In this document: in pieces, positions 1 to 24,541 of the stretch
Layout: each line of letters begins with the position of its first letter
Numbering within the stretch: the first letter of the stretch is position 1
Source: Pseudomonas sp. MWU13-2105
Lineage (GTDB): Bacteria; Pseudomonadota; Gammaproteobacteria; Pseudomonadales; Pseudomonadaceae
Reading direction: 5' to 3'
Assembly (NCBI RefSeq): GCF_023242315.1
Contig: NZ_JALLIY010000005.1
Span: 1 to 64,000, forward strand
DNA: 64,000 nucleotides
Notes under the pieces: model-generated
Database searches by the model: none
What the model saw: the letters and a program-made list of their open reading frames with translations, nothing else
What the model was told of the DNA's origin: nothing
Made by a program: the position numbers and the translations under genes

Positions 1-3000
1 GTGACGCCGGGCAACCGCTGGCAAACCTGCCATGGCTCGATGTGGAGCAGCGCGAACAACTGCTGACGACTTTCAATCCGCCACAAGCCACCCTGGACGA
101 ACAACCGCAGCGCTTGCCCCAGCGGGTCTTCGAAGCCCAGGCGGCGCTCACTCCGCACGCCGTGGCACTGGTCTGCGCCGGACAGAACCTCGATTACGCC
201 GAGCTCAATGCCCGGGCCAACCGCATCGCCCATCGCCTGATCGCCCTCGGCGTGCGGCCTGACGACACCGTCGGCCTCTGTGCCCGGCGCAGCCCGGAAA
301 TGGTCATCGGCCTGCTCGGTATCCTCAAGGCCGGCGCTGCCTACGTGCCCCTGGACCCGCAATACCCGGCGCAACGCCTGGTCCATATGCTCGCCGATAG
401 CGCGCCACGGGCCCTGGTGTTCCAGCAAGGACTGGACGAACTGCCACTACCCGAGGGCCTGGCGACCGTTGAACTGAACGACCCGACGCTGCTCGACGTG
501 GCGGCTCACAACCCGCAAGTAGCAGAGCTGAACTTCGGCCACCTGGCCTATGTGATCTACACCTCGGGCTCCACCGGCTTGCCCAAGGGCGTGATGGTGG
601 AACATCGCGGCCTGCGCAACCTGCTCGACTGGTACCTCGAGGACCTCGCGCTGCATGCCGGGGATGCGGTGCTGCTGGCCTCCTCCTACAACTTCGACCT
701 GACCCAGAAGAACATCCTCGCGCCGCTGATGGTCGGCGCCGCACTGCACCTGGCCGAAGAACCGTTCAACCCCGCGGCCATCGTCGCGCAGATCGCCGAG
801 GCCGGCGTCACTCACATCAACATGTCACCGAGTGCCTTCCACGCCCTGGTGGATGCCGATCCGGAGCAGGCCCTGGCCTGCCTGAAACGCGTGGTCCTGG
901 GGGGCGAGCCGATCCAGATCGCCATGCTGGAAAAACTCGCCCAACCACGCCCGGCGGTGATCAACAGCTACGGTCCCACCGAGTGCAGTGACGTGGTCGC
1001 CTGGCACACGGCGGACACGGACCTGGCGACCTACCAGGAGCGCTCGATCCCGATTGGCCGGCCGATCCGCAATATGCAACTGCATGTGCTCGACAGCCAC
1101 GGGCAATTGCTGCCGGTGGGGGTACGTGGCGAGATCCATATCGGCGGCGTCGGCGTTGCCCGTGGTTATCTGAATCTGCCGCAACTGAGTGCCGAGCGTT
1201 TTATCCGCGACCCGTTCTCCACCCAGGCCAATGCCCGCCTGTACAAGACCGGTGATATCGGTCGCTGGCTGCCCGACGGTACCCTGGAATACCTCGGACG
1301 CAATGACGACCAGGTGAAAATCCGTGGCCTGCGCGTCGAACTGGGGGAAATCGAAGCGGCCCTCGCCGCCCTGCCGGGGGTGCGCGAAGCGGCGGTGATC
1401 GCCCGCGAACAGCAGGCCGCACAAGCCGACAGCAAGCGCCTGGTCGCCTACCTGTGCGGCGAACCGGCCAGCGCCGAGCAATTGCGCGCCGAACTGCTGA
1501 GCCGCCTGCCCAACCACATGGTGCCGAGCGCCTTCGTGGTGCTGGATGTCCTGCCCCTGACCGCCAACGGCAAGCTCGACCGTCGGGCGCTGCCGGAGCC
1601 CGGCCAGGACGCCTACGCCAGCCGCACCTACGAGGCCCCCCAGGGCCCGGTGGAACAAGCTATCGCCGAGATCTGGCAGCAATTGCTCGGGTTGGAGCGT
1701 GTCGGTCGCCACGACGGTTTCTTCGAACTCGGCGGCCATTCGCTGATGGCGGTCAGCCTGATCGAACGCCTGCGCGAACAAGGCCTGAGCACCGATGTCC
1801 GGCGAGTCTTCAGCGCCCCGAGCCTGCGCGAACTGGCCCGGTCGATGAACCAGGCCGATGAGATCCGCTTCCAGACTCCGGCCAACCGGATTCCGGCCGA
1901 TTGCACCCGGCTGACCCCGGACCTGCTGCCGCTGGTGACCCTGAACGCCACGCAACTGGAGCGAATCGTCGCCGCCGTACCTGGCGGGGCCGCCAATATC
2001 CAGGACATCTACCCGCTGGCGCCGCTGCAGGAAGGCATTCTCTTCCACCACCTGCTCGGCCATGAGGGTGACGCCTACCTGGTGCGCTCGATGCTCGAGT
2101 TCGACGACCGCCAGCACCTCGACGCCTTTATCAGCGCCCTGCAGGTGGTGATCGGGCGCCATGACATCCTGCGCACCGCCGTGCACTGGGATGGCCTGCC
2201 CCAGGCGGTGCAAGTGGTGCAACGCCAGGCGCGCCTGCCGGTGCACAGTGTCACCCTGGACAGCGACAAGGACGCGCTGGAACAGTTGCGCAACCTCAAC
2301 GACCCACGGCAATTGCGCCTGGACCTGCGCCAGGCGCCGTTGATGCGCGCCTGCATCGCCCGCGACCCGCACTCCGAGCGCTGGTTGCTGGCGCTGCTCA
2401 ACCACCATATGGCCAGCGACCATGTGACCCTGGAAATCGTCCTGGAAGAAATCCACGCGATTCTCCACGGCCGGGCCGACAGCCTGCCGGCACCGCAACC
2501 CTACCGCGACTTCATCGCCCAGACCCAGGCCACTCCGGCCGAAGTCCATGAGGCCTACTTCCGCCGCCGCCTGGCCGATGTCGACGCGCCCACCGCGCCT
2601 TTCGACCTGCTGGAAATCCAGGGCGACGGCAACCACATCGAAGAGGCCGAGGTGCACCTGAGCGATGAGCTCAGCCGGCGTATCCGGGCCCAGGCCCGCG
2701 AACGCGGGATGACCCCGGCGGTGCTGTTCCATGTGGCCTGGGCCCAGGTCCTGGCCCGCTGCACTGGCCGTGACGACGTGGTCTTCGGCACCGTGGTCGC
2801 CGGTCGCCTGCAAGGTTCGGCGGGTGCCGAACGGGCCCTCGGGGTGTTTATCAATACCCTGCCGGTGCGGGTCCGACTGGCCGACCACGGCGCCCACGAG
2901 CTGGTCCTGGCGACCCACCACGACCTCGGCGAACTGCTCGCCCACGAACAGGCGTCACTGGCCCTGGCCCAGCGTTGCAGCGGCGTGGCCACGGCCCTGC

Positions 3001-5208
3001 CGCTGTTTACCAGCCTGCTCAACTACCGCCACCAGAGCGATGACAACCAGTTGCAATGGCCGGGCATGCGCATGCTCGGCAGCGCCGAGCGGACCAACTA
3101 CCCGCTGACCCTCTCGGTCAACGATTACGGCGAGGCCCTGGGCCTGCTGGTGCAAAGCGTGCGGCCGGTGGATCCGCAACGGCTCTGCGCCCTGATGCAG
3201 CGGGCCCTGGAGCAACTGACCCAGGCGCTGATGTACACGCCGAAGATCCCGCTGACACAACTGGATGTGCTGCCGTCGGCGGAACGCACCCTGTTGCTGG
3301 AGACCTTCAACCAGAACCGCCTGGATTACCCGACGGACGCCTGCATCCAGCAGCTGTTCGAAGAGCAGGTGCGCTGGACGCCGGAGGCCATCGCCCTGGT
3401 CGATGCCCGGGGCAGCCTTGACTATGCCGGGCTCAACGCCCGCGCCAACCACCTGGCCCAGCAGTTGATCGCGGCCGGCACCCAGCCGGGTGACCTGATC
3501 GCCATCTGCGTCGAGCGCGGCGCGGCGATGATCGTCAGCATCCTCGCCATCCTCAAGGCCGGCGCCGCCTATGTGCCGCTGGACCCGACCTACCCGGCCG
3601 AACGCCTTGCCGCGATTGTCGAGGATGCCCAGCCGCGCCTGCTGCTGGCCGATCCGCTCGGACGCGCAGCGGTGGGCGAACTGAGTGGCGCGACCCGCTA
3701 CCTGGCACTCGAACAGGCCGATACGTTGACGCCGGCAACCGATCTGGAGAATCCGCAATTCGCCGCCGACGCCCTGACCTCGGCGCACCTGGCCTATGTG
3801 ATCTACACCTCCGGGTCCACCGGCAAGCCCAAGGGCGTGATGATCGAGCATCGCAACCTGGTGTCCTCGACCCTGGCCCGCTGCGCGGTCTACGCCCCGA
3901 ACGAGGAGCGGCGCTTCCTGCTGCTGTCCTCGATTGCCTTCGACAGCTCGGTGGCGGGGATCTTCGGCACCCTGGTCAGCGGCGGCACCTTGTGCATCCC
4001 GGATGCCGAGACCGCCCGCGACCCGCAAGCCATCGCCCGCTTTATCGACGCCAAGGCGATTACCACCCTGCTCTGCGTGCCGTCCCTGGGCCGCCTGGTG
4101 CTGGGCAGCCTGACCAATGGCAAGGGACACGCCAGCCTGCGCGAGATGATTGTCGCCGGCGAAGCCTGCCCGCCACTGTTGGCGCAGGAATGCGCAAGCT
4201 TCGAACCGGCCATCAGCCTGTACAACGAATACGGTCCCACCGAAGGCACGGTCTGGGCCACGGTGCACCGCTGCGGCGGTGATGAACAGGGCACGGTGCC
4301 GATCGGCCGGGCCATCCCCAACACCCGCCTGTACCTGCTCGATCCGCAGGGCCAGCCGGTGCCCCTGGGCGTTTCCGGTGAGCTGTACATCGGCGGCGAA
4401 GGGATTGCCCGTGGCTACCTGAACCGGCCGCAGTTGAACGCCGAGCACTTCCTCGCCGACCCGTTCGGCCTCGGCGACGACGCACGGATGTACCGTACCG
4501 GCGACCTGGTGCGGATGCGCGCCGACGGCGTGCTCGAGTTCCTCGGGCGTAACGACCAGCAGGTGAAGATCCGCGGCTTCCGTATCGAACCCGGAGAAAT
4601 CGAAGCCTTGATGCTGACCCTGCCGGGTGTACGCGAGGCGGCGGTGATCGCTCGCGAGGATGTTCCGGGCAGCACCCGCCTGGTGGCCTACCTGAGCGTC
4701 GAGCCGCACCTGGCCGGGCGCAATGCCAGCCAGACCCTGCGTCCGTACCTCAGCTCGCAACTGCCGGACTACATGGTGCCGTCGGCCTTCGTGCTGGTCG
4801 AGCAACTGCCGCTGAGCCCCAACGGCAAGCTCGACCGTCGCGCCCTGCCGGCCCCGGCCGCCGAGGACTTCGCCCACCGCGAATACGAAGCGCCCAACGA
4901 TGAGACCGAAACCCTGCTGGCGGCGATCTGGGCTGACCTGCTCGGCCTGGAACGCATCGGCCGGCATGACGACTTCTTCGAACTCGGCGGGCATTCGCTG
5001 CTGGCGGTGCAGGTCACCCTGCGGGCCCGCGAGACCTTCGGTGTCGAAGTGCCTCTGAGGGGCCTGTTCGAACACCCGTCGCTGCAGGCCCTGGCCGACC
5101 TGGTCACCACCTTGCAACTGGCGCAGTACGAGTCGGACGAACTGCTGGACCTGCAACAAGAAATGGCTTCGCTGTCTGAAAGCGAACTGCTCGCTATCGT
5201 CTCCAAGG

Positions 5209-5216
<8 letters not shown>
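1..5216 (+). CDS. Nonribosomal peptide synthetase, 5'-truncated by the window (C-end)-A-T-E/C-A-T
   Basis: The reading frame is open to the left edge. The GTG at 42 is internal, because the residues before it (LPWLD) look like the tail of a preceding condensation domain. Counting from that GTG: A1 about 25-535 (TSGSTG near 173), T1 with LGGHSL near 562, a condensation domain about 620-1060, A2 about 1080-1600, and T2 with LGGHSL near 1648. The condensation domain carries HHLLGHEGD near 667, matching the HH(I/L)xxxxGD signature of dual epimerisation/condensation domains, and HHMASDH at the catalytic site. This implies that the A1 residue is turned to the D form. The A1 specificity residues read D-L-K-N-V-G-S-D-V, which I cannot assign. 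A2 reads D-S-A-L-I-A-E-V-W, closest among codes I know to the bacitracin His code. There is no TE: the chain passes to the next synthetase, whose ATG overlaps this stop by 8 bases (translational coupling). Confidence 0.95.
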
Positions 5217-18822
<13,606 letters not shown>

Positions 18823-19106
18823 AACGGACGGATAAACGCTTTTCATTCTCAAAAATACCAGCGTCAGCTCAACAGCGCCGATTTGGCGGCGTAGGATGTC
18901 CCTGTTTTCCACTACAGACTTCTCCTACACAACTGAGCTTAATTATCACTCCAGACTGAATCGTTTTTTGTGAATGGATTCACAGGTGATATCTGACCTT
19001 CCAGATATCAAGGCTAGAAATGGTTTGAGCGTCCCGGGGGGACGGACGGACTTCGTATCCCCCGACGACAGAATTGCAAGCTACTTCTGATATGCAGGAT
19101 CAGCAT
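18823..19106 (+). promoter_or_regulatory. Intergenic control region between synthetase and LuxR gene with three inverted repeats
   Basis: No gene is seen in these 284 bases. Three perfect inverted repeats lie in a row: GTGAAT-GG-ATTCAC at 18970-18983, GATATCTG-6 bases-CAGATATC at 18988-19009, and CGTCCC-GGG-GGGACG at 19030-19044. The first two follow a T-run at 18963-18969. They may be regulator sites, an end signal for the synthetase transcript, or both. The third has a TCCC/GGGA core that loosely recalls dyad sites of SalA/SyrF-type LuxR regulators; that is only a resemblance. The ribosome site AGGA at 19096-19099 serves the ATG at 19107. Confidence 0.5.
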
Positions 19107-19934
19107 ATGACTCAACAAGTGACTGCCAAAGATGTAGAGAAATCCCACATTTACCTGGAACTGGGAAAACTGGTTTCCAGCGTCGGAAACGAAACGTTTC
19201 TGAGCAATATGCATCAGTTGATCAACGCCTCGGTGGCGGTCAGCCGGGTCGAACTCAGCGAATGGACCGTCGACGACGGCCAGGCGGCGGTGGTCGATGT
19301 GCAACTGCTGGGCGCCGCGGGTGCCGAGTTGAGCCCGCAGATGCACGCGGTGTGCCCGACCAATGCCAAGCACCGCAACGACCATCCCCTGGTCAAGCGG
19401 GTGCTGGAGGTGGAAGACGCGCTGCTGATCCACCTCAATGCACGGATGAAAAACGAGAAGGACAACAACTGCCTCGGCACGTCCCATCAGTGCAGTCTGA
19501 TTTCGCGCAAGGCCAATCGTTGCTGCGTGATCTCGTTGCACCGTCCGCGGGTCGATCGCGACTACTCCCTGCAAGAGCTGTCCTTTTTGAAATACCTCTC
19601 CGAGACCTTGTTGCCCCTGGCCGAACGGCACGCCCGTGCCCATCGCCAATCCAGTGTGAAAAGCCCTGGCGGGACAACCGCGCGCAGCCTGGTTGCCCTG
19701 GAACAGACGCAACTGCAACGCGAGTTCAACGAGCGTTTGAATGCCTGCGAAGTCACGCTCTCAGTGCGGGAAAAGGAGGTCTGCCTGGGACTGCTTGCCG
19801 GCGGCACAGTACCTGAGATCGCAGAAAAACTCTGCGTCAAGAACAGTTCCATCGAAACCTACCTCAAGCGTTCCGCGGCCAAGCTGGGTGTCAGCGGGCG
19901 ACATGGGTTGGCCAAGTGGATGATAGGAGCATAA
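19107..19934 (+). CDS. LuxR-family transcriptional regulator linked to the peptide locus
   Basis: A 275-residue protein with a C-terminal LuxR-type helix-turn-helix (about 205-270: [15 protein letters not shown], then [20 protein letters not shown]). The N-terminal part has no recognisable autoinducer-binding motif. I chose the ATG at 19107 because AGGA sits 7 bases upstream; an in-frame TTG (19074) and ATG (19092) lie further out without good ribosome sites. The gene follows the synthetase and its stop TAA overlaps the ATG of the efflux gene by one base, so the two are coupled. LuxR regulators of this type flank most Pseudomonas lipopeptide clusters and activate them; control of the adjacent synthetase is inferred, not shown. 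Confidence 0.85.
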   Translation: MTQQVTAKDVEKSHIYLELGKLVSSVGNETFLSNMHQLINASVAVSRVELSEWTVDDGQAAVVDVQLLGAAGAELSPQMHAVCPTNAKHRNDHPLVKRVLEVEDALLIHLNARMKNEKDNNCLGTSHQCSLISRKANRCCVISLHRPRVDRDYSLQELSFLKYLSETLLPLAERHARAHRQSSVKSPGGTTARSLVALEQTQLQREFNERLNACEVTLSVREKEVCLGLLAGGTVPEIAEKLCVKNSSIETYLKRSAAKLGVSGRHGLAKWMIGA

Positions 19935-21352
19935 TGAACAAATCCCTGAGCCCATGGCTGGCCATGGCCTTTGCCTTGAGCGGCTGCTCGCTGATCCCCG
20001 ACTACCAGCGCCCCGCCGCGCCGGTCGCCGCACAGTATCCACAGACGCCCGCCTACGCCCCGGCCCAGTCCGCTGCGCTGGCCGCGGACGTCGGCTGGCG
20101 CGAGCTGTTCCGCGATCCGACACTGCAACAACTGATCGAAAGCGCTGTACTCAACAACCGCGATTTGCGCGTGGCGGCCCTCAATGTCGAGGCCTATCAG
20201 GCGCAATACCGCATCCAGCGCGCCGACCTGTTCCCGGCGATCAGCGCCAATGGCACCGGCACCCGCCAGCGCCAACCGGCAAGCATTACACAAACCGGCA
20301 GCGCGGTGACCAGTGGCAGCTACTCGGCGACACTGGGGATCAGTGCCTATGAACTGGACTTGTTCGGCCGGATCCGCGCCCTCAGTGACCAGGCCTCGCT
20401 GACCTACCTGTCCAGCGAAGAAGCACGCCGCAGTACCCAGTTGAGCCTGGTGGCCAGTGTCGCCAACGCCTACCTGACCTGGCGCGCCGACCAGGAACTG
20501 CTGGCGTTGACCCAGGACACGCTCAATTCCTACGAGAAAAGCCTGCGCCTGACCGAACGCAGCCAACAAGTCGGCACCGCCTCATCCCTGGCCCTGGCCC
20601 AATCGCGCACGTCGGTGGAAAGCGCGCGGACGAGCCTGGCGACCTTTCAGCGCCAGGTCGCCCAGGACCTCAACAACCTGACCTTGCTGGTAGGCACCGC
20701 GGTCGCGGACACTCCGTCCGGCCGTCCATTGGCCGCCGACTGGTTCGCCGAAGTGCCGGCCGGCCTGCCTTCGGACCTGCTGCAGCGGCGCCCGGACATT
20801 CTCCAGGCCGAATATCAGTTGCAGTCGGCCAATGCCAGCATCGGTGCGGCGCGGGCGGCGTTTTTCCCGAGCATCACCCTGACCGCCAACGCGGGCACTT
20901 CCAGCAATGAACTGTCCGGGCTGTTCAAGGGCGGTTCGGGGGGCTGGTTGTTTCAACCGCAGATCAATATCCCGATTTTCAATGCCGGCAGCCTGCAGGC
21001 GAGCCTGGATTACTCGAAGATCCAGAAGGACATCCGCGTTTCGCAGTACGAGAAATCGATCCAGACCGCCTTCCAGGAAGTTTCCGATGGCCTGGCGGCA
21101 CGCCAGACCTACAAGAATCAACTGAAGGCGCAGAACGATCTGGTGCAGGCCAACCAGGAATATTACCGCCTGGCGGAGCGCCGCTATCGCATCGGCGTCG
21201 ACAACAGCCTGACCTTTCTCGATGCCCAGCGCTCACTGTTCAGCGCCCAGCAGACCCTGATCACCGACCGTTTGTCCCAACTGACCGCCGAGGTCAATCT
21301 GTACAAGGCGCTCGGCGGGGGTTGGACGGAACGGACAGCCAAAACCTTGTAA
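19934..21352 (+). CDS. Outer-membrane efflux lipoprotein, NodT/OprM type
   Basis: A 472-residue outer-membrane channel of a tripartite efflux pump. The N terminus is a lipoprotein signal with lipobox LSGC (Cys at about residue 18), followed by PDYQRP, typical of OprM/NodT proteins. Two repeated outer-membrane-efflux domains follow, including the QRRPDI and AQRSL segments usual in the family. The start is ATG 19934, with AGGAG 5 bases upstream, and it overlaps the stop codon of the LuxR gene. Position and coupling suggest export of the peptide made by the neighbouring synthetases. No MacA/MacB or RND inner-membrane partner is seen beside it, so the channel must pair with components encoded elsewhere, possibly left of the window. 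Confidence 0.9.
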   Translation: MNKSLSPWLAMAFALSGCSLIPDYQRPAAPVAAQYPQTPAYAPAQSAALAADVGWRELFRDPTLQQLIESAVLNNRDLRVAALNVEAYQAQYRIQRADLFPAISANGTGTRQRQPASITQTGSAVTSGSYSATLGISAYELDLFGRIRALSDQASLTYLSSEEARRSTQLSLVASVANAYLTWRADQELLALTQDTLNSYEKSLRLTERSQQVGTASSLALAQSRTSVESARTSLATFQRQVAQDLNNLTLLVGTAVADTPSGRPLAADWFAEVPAGLPSDLLQRRPDILQAEYQLQSANASIGAARAAFFPSITLTANAGTSSNELSGLFKGGSGGWLFQPQINIPIFNAGSLQASLDYSKIQKDIRVSQYEKSIQTAFQEVSDGLAARQTYKNQLKAQNDLVQANQEYYRLAERRYRIGVDNSLTFLDAQRSLFSAQQTLITDRLSQLTAEVNLYKALGGGWTERTAKTL

Positions 21353-21371
21353 CCTTGCGAGATCACTGAAG

Positions 21372-21581
21372 ATGGGCACATTCGAACCTGGGGCACGTGT
21401 ACGCCTTCGCTCGGGCGGCAAGATAATGGTGGTCACGCATGGCGAGACCACCGCCCCTCTCACCGACACCTTGCTGGTGTTGTGCGAGTACCGGGCCAAG
21501 AACCGTCTGGTACAGGGTTTCTACTCCGCCCGGGACCTGATCCTCGCGCCCCGGGAGGCGCTGCCGGCCAATCAGGGTTGA
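21372..21581 (+). CDS. Small YodC-like (DUF2158) protein
   Basis: A 69-residue protein with the pattern F-x-P/G-x-x-V-R-L-R-S-G-G-x-x-M-x-V near the N terminus and a later CEY...QGFYSARDLIL segment. This matches the general layout of DUF2158/YodC proteins (short beta-rich proteins starting with a basic SGG motif). It lies 19 bases after the efflux gene on the same strand and may be co-transcribed, but nothing ties it to export. The ribosome site is weak (GAAG). The function of the family is unknown. Confidence 0.6.
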   Translation: MGTFEPGARVRLRSGGKIMVVTHGETTAPLTDTLLVLCEYRAKNRLVQGFYSARDLILAPREALPANQG

Positions 21582-21615
21582 ACACGGCCCTGTAGGAGCT
21601 GGCGCTCTCAAGAGC

Positions 21616-22956
21616 TCATTGGCTGACGGGCATTGCACCTGCACCTGGCATGACCTGCCGAGCCTGGGCCGGACTGGCGCTGGCAACAAAGTCCCGCTCA
21701 CGCAACAGCACCAGCGCGATCAGCGAGACCACCCCGGTGCCGACATAGAAGTACCAGGGCGAGGTAATGTCCCCGGTCAGCTTGATCAACCCGGTGGAAA
21801 TCAGCGGTGCGCTGCCACCGAAGACCGCCACCGGGATGTTGTACGCCACCGCGATACCGGTCGATCGGATGCGCGTGGGCAGCAGCTCGCTCATCAGTGC
21901 GTAGGTCGACGAAGCATAAAGCCCGAACAGGATCGCCACCGCCATCAGCGGCCAGAAAAACGACGCCGCCGTCGCGCTTGGTGCCGACTTGAATAGCCAG
22001 TACATCGCCAGGGTCGCCAAGGTGCCCACCACCAGCAGGAACGGCTTGCGCCCGTAGCGATCGGTGAATGCGCCGCCGAACGGCATGACGAAGGCCGCCG
22101 AGAAGCTGGCGGTGAAGACATAGAGCAAGGTCGTGCCACTGTCGAACTTGAGAATGCTCGACATGTAGGTCGAGGCAAAGGTCAGCACCAGGTAAAAGAT
22201 CGAGCTGTGCAGGGTGATGATAAAGAACACCAGGGCAATCGCCCGCTTCCATTGCCAGACCTCGCGCAGCGGCGCCTTCGAGGTCTGCCCGGCGCGCAGC
22301 AAGGCGAGGAACTCGGGGCTGTCTTCGAGCTTCAGGCGGATGTACATCGAGATAAGGCCGAGGGGCGCCGCCAGCAGGAACGGAATACGCCAGCCCCAGT
22401 CCTGCATCAGTTCGGCGCCCAAGGTCCAGGTCATGCCGTTGGCCACCGCCCCGCCCAGGAGCAAGCCGAGCACCGCGGTCACCATCAACCAGCAAGTGGC
22501 AAAACCGCGCCGCCCGGGCCCTGCATACTCGGAGATGAAACTGGTGATGGTACCGATCTCGCCGCCGGCGGAAAAACCCTGCACGCAGCGAATCAACACC
22601 AGCAGGATCGGCGCGGCGATCCCCAGCGTCGCATAGGTCGGCAACAGCCCCAGCAGGCAGGTGGAACCGGCCATCATCACCAGCACGGTGATCAAAGTCT
22701 TGCGCCGGCCGATCTTGTCCGCCAGCGGCCCGAAGAACAAACCACCCAAGGGGCGGATGAAAAAGCTCAGGGCAAAGGCGGCGAAACTGGCCAACAGGCT
22801 GGTGGTGGGGTCGTCGGAGACGAAGAACGACTTGCCGATATAGACGGCGAGAAAACCGTAGACACCGTAGTCGTACCACTCGATCAAGTGGCCGGAGGTC
22901 GCACCGATAAACGCCCGGCGCCGTTGCCGGGCCGGGTCTTTGTGTGGCATGCCCAT
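21616..22956 (-). CDS. MFS transporter, metabolite:H+ symporter (MHS/ShiA-KgtP-ProP) family
   Basis: A 446-residue inner-membrane protein with 12 predicted hydrophobic segments. Family marks are GHLIEWYDYGVYGF in the first membrane segment, the loop 2-3 motif PLADKIGRRK, and RCVQGFSAGGEIG in the fourth segment. These are typical of proton symporters for small organic acids and related solutes. It is the last gene of a leftward set, thiolase, acyl-CoA ligase, transporter, with 41 bases between it and the ligase. Its likely job is uptake of an acid that the ligase activates; the substrate cannot be read from the sequence. Confidence 0.9.
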   Translation of the reverse strand: MGMPHKDPARQRRRAFIGATSGHLIEWYDYGVYGFLAVYIGKSFFVSDDPTTSLLASFAAFALSFFIRPLGGLFFGPLADKIGRRKTLITVLVMMAGSTCLLGLLPTYATLGIAAPILLVLIRCVQGFSAGGEIGTITSFISEYAGPGRRGFATCWLMVTAVLGLLLGGAVANGMTWTLGAELMQDWGWRIPFLLAAPLGLISMYIRLKLEDSPEFLALLRAGQTSKAPLREVWQWKRAIALVFFIITLHSSIFYLVLTFASTYMSSILKFDSGTTLLYVFTASFSAAFVMPFGGAFTDRYGRKPFLLVVGTLATLAMYWLFKSAPSATAASFFWPLMAVAILFGLYASSTYALMSELLPTRIRSTGIAVAYNIPVAVFGGSAPLISTGLIKLTGDITSPWYFYVGTGVVSLIALVLLRERDFVASASPAQARQVMPGAGAMPVSQ

Positions 22957-22997
22957 GAAAGGGACTCCTGTCTGATGGCTATCCGTAAAAAGGGTAT

Positions 22998-24539
22998 TCA
23001 GGGAACACGGGTGTCATTGGCGCTGGTCTTCAACCAGAGGCGTAGCTCGGTCTTGAGGATCTTGCCATAGCTGTTCCTTGGCAGCTCGCTGCGAAACACG
23101 TACTTCTTCGGTTTCTTGAACGAGGCCATGCGCTCGATGAACCAGGCATTGAGGGACGACTCATCGAGCGTCCCGGCCATGCGCGCAACGACGAACGCTA
23201 CCACCGATTCGCCCCACTGTGTATCCGGTTCGCCGACCACGCAGACTTCGAAGACCCCCGGGTGTTGTGCCAGCACCTCCTCGACTTCTCGCGGGTAGAC
23301 GTTGCAGCCGCCGGAGATGATCACATCCTTGGAGCGGTCGGTCAGCGTCAGGTAGCCGGCGTCGTCGATAAAACCCACGTCACCGGTCAGCAGCCAGCCA
23401 TCCACCAGGGTCTGCTGCGTCGCCAACTCGTTGCGCCAATAGCCGTGCATGACAGTGGCGCCACGCACGGCGATTTCGCCCATCTGCCCCGGCGGTAGCG
23501 GCCGGAGCCCGGGGTCGAGAATACGGATTTCCACACACGACTGGGCACGGCCCACGGACGCGGCCAGCAAGGCCCAGTCGGGGTTCTGGCGATCGGCGAT
23601 CAACTCGCGGGACAAGGCGCTGATGGTCATCGGGCTCTCGCCCTGGCCATAGATCTGCACCAGTCGCGGACCGAAGGTGTCCAGCGCATCCTCAAGGTCC
23701 GCCAGGTACATCGGCGCGCCGCCATAGACGATGGTCTTGATGCCCTCGCCGCCGTAGCCCTGCCGGCGCGCCTGCTCGACCATGCGCTTGAGCATGGTCG
23801 GCGCGGCGAACAAGCTGACATGGCCCAATCCGCTCGCCAGCGCGAACAACTCGTCGGCCTTGAAACCACGGGATTCCGGAACCACATGCCGTGCGGCACG
23901 GCGCACATGGATAAAGTTGTAGAGGCCGGCGCCATGGGACATCGGCGCCGCATAGACCACCGCATCCTCGGCGCTGACCGGATCGACATCCAACGGATAA
24001 CACAGCGACATGGCCGTCAGGTTGCCATGACTGAGCATCACGCCCTTGGAGCGGCCGGTGGTGCCGGAGGTGTAGAACAGCCAGGCAAGGTCGTCGGCTT
24101 GCCGCGGACAAGGCGTGACCGGGGCCGCCGAAGCGATCGAGGCAAACGAGCCCATGTCCTCCCGATCCAGCTCCAGGCAGTCCTGGGGCAAGAGTCCGGG
24201 CGCGAACACCTGGCCGCCATCGGTGAAAATCAGCCGCGCCTGGGCATTGCCGGCGATCCAGCCGGCCTCGGCGGCGTGCAGCTTGCAATTGATCGGCACC
24301 GCCACCGCGCCGATCCACCAGATGGCGTAGAGCAACTCGAGATACTCGCAACAGTTCTTCATGAACAGCGCGACACGCTCGCCGGGGACGATCCCGTGCT
24401 CCTCGATCAGGTACCCGGCCCGGTGCCGGACCAAGGCGACAAAGGCGCCATAGTTGGCGACTTGCCGTGCCCCTTCGAACAAGGCGGGACGCTCCGGGCA
24501 CCGCTGGCCCGCATCGTCCAGCCAGTTGGCGATATTCAT
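22998..24539 (-). CDS. AMP-forming acyl-CoA ligase (class I adenylate-forming)
   Basis: A 513-residue enzyme expected to activate a carboxylic acid with ATP and CoA. Visible motifs: LFYTSGTTGRSKGVMLSH (AMP-binding loop), IYGQGES in place of the usual YGxTE, GDVGFIDDAGYLTLTDRSKD (hinge), and a C-terminal YGKILK lysine. It is a free-standing ligase without a carrier domain. The start ATG lies 2 bases after the thiolase stop, so the pair is almost certainly co-translated. With the thiolase and the MHS transporter it forms a small catabolic unit for an unidentified acid. The GES change in motif A5 is unusual and may bear on the substrate. Confidence 0.9.
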   Translation of the reverse strand: MNIANWLDDAGQRCPERPALFEGARQVANYGAFVALVRHRAGYLIEEHGIVPGERVALFMKNCCEYLELLYAIWWIGAVAVPINCKLHAAEAGWIAGNAQARLIFTDGGQVFAPGLLPQDCLELDREDMGSFASIASAAPVTPCPRQADDLAWLFYTSGTTGRSKGVMLSHGNLTAMSLCYPLDVDPVSAEDAVVYAAPMSHGAGLYNFIHVRRAARHVVPESRGFKADELFALASGLGHVSLFAAPTMLKRMVEQARRQGYGGEGIKTIVYGGAPMYLADLEDALDTFGPRLVQIYGQGESPMTISALSRELIADRQNPDWALLAASVGRAQSCVEIRILDPGLRPLPPGQMGEIAVRGATVMHGYWRNELATQQTLVDGWLLTGDVGFIDDAGYLTLTDRSKDVIISGGCNVYPREVEEVLAQHPGVFEVCVVGEPDTQWGESVVAFVVARMAGTLDESSLNAWFIERMASFKKPKKYVFRSELPRNSYGKILKTELRLWLKTSANDTRVP

Positions 24540-24541
24540 GC

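Noticed and set aside
21590..21625. REP/BIME element (TGTAGGAGC start)
   Set aside because: Only the first bases resemble Pseudomonas REP sequences. No paired inverted copy is seen and the rest is the end of the MFS gene.
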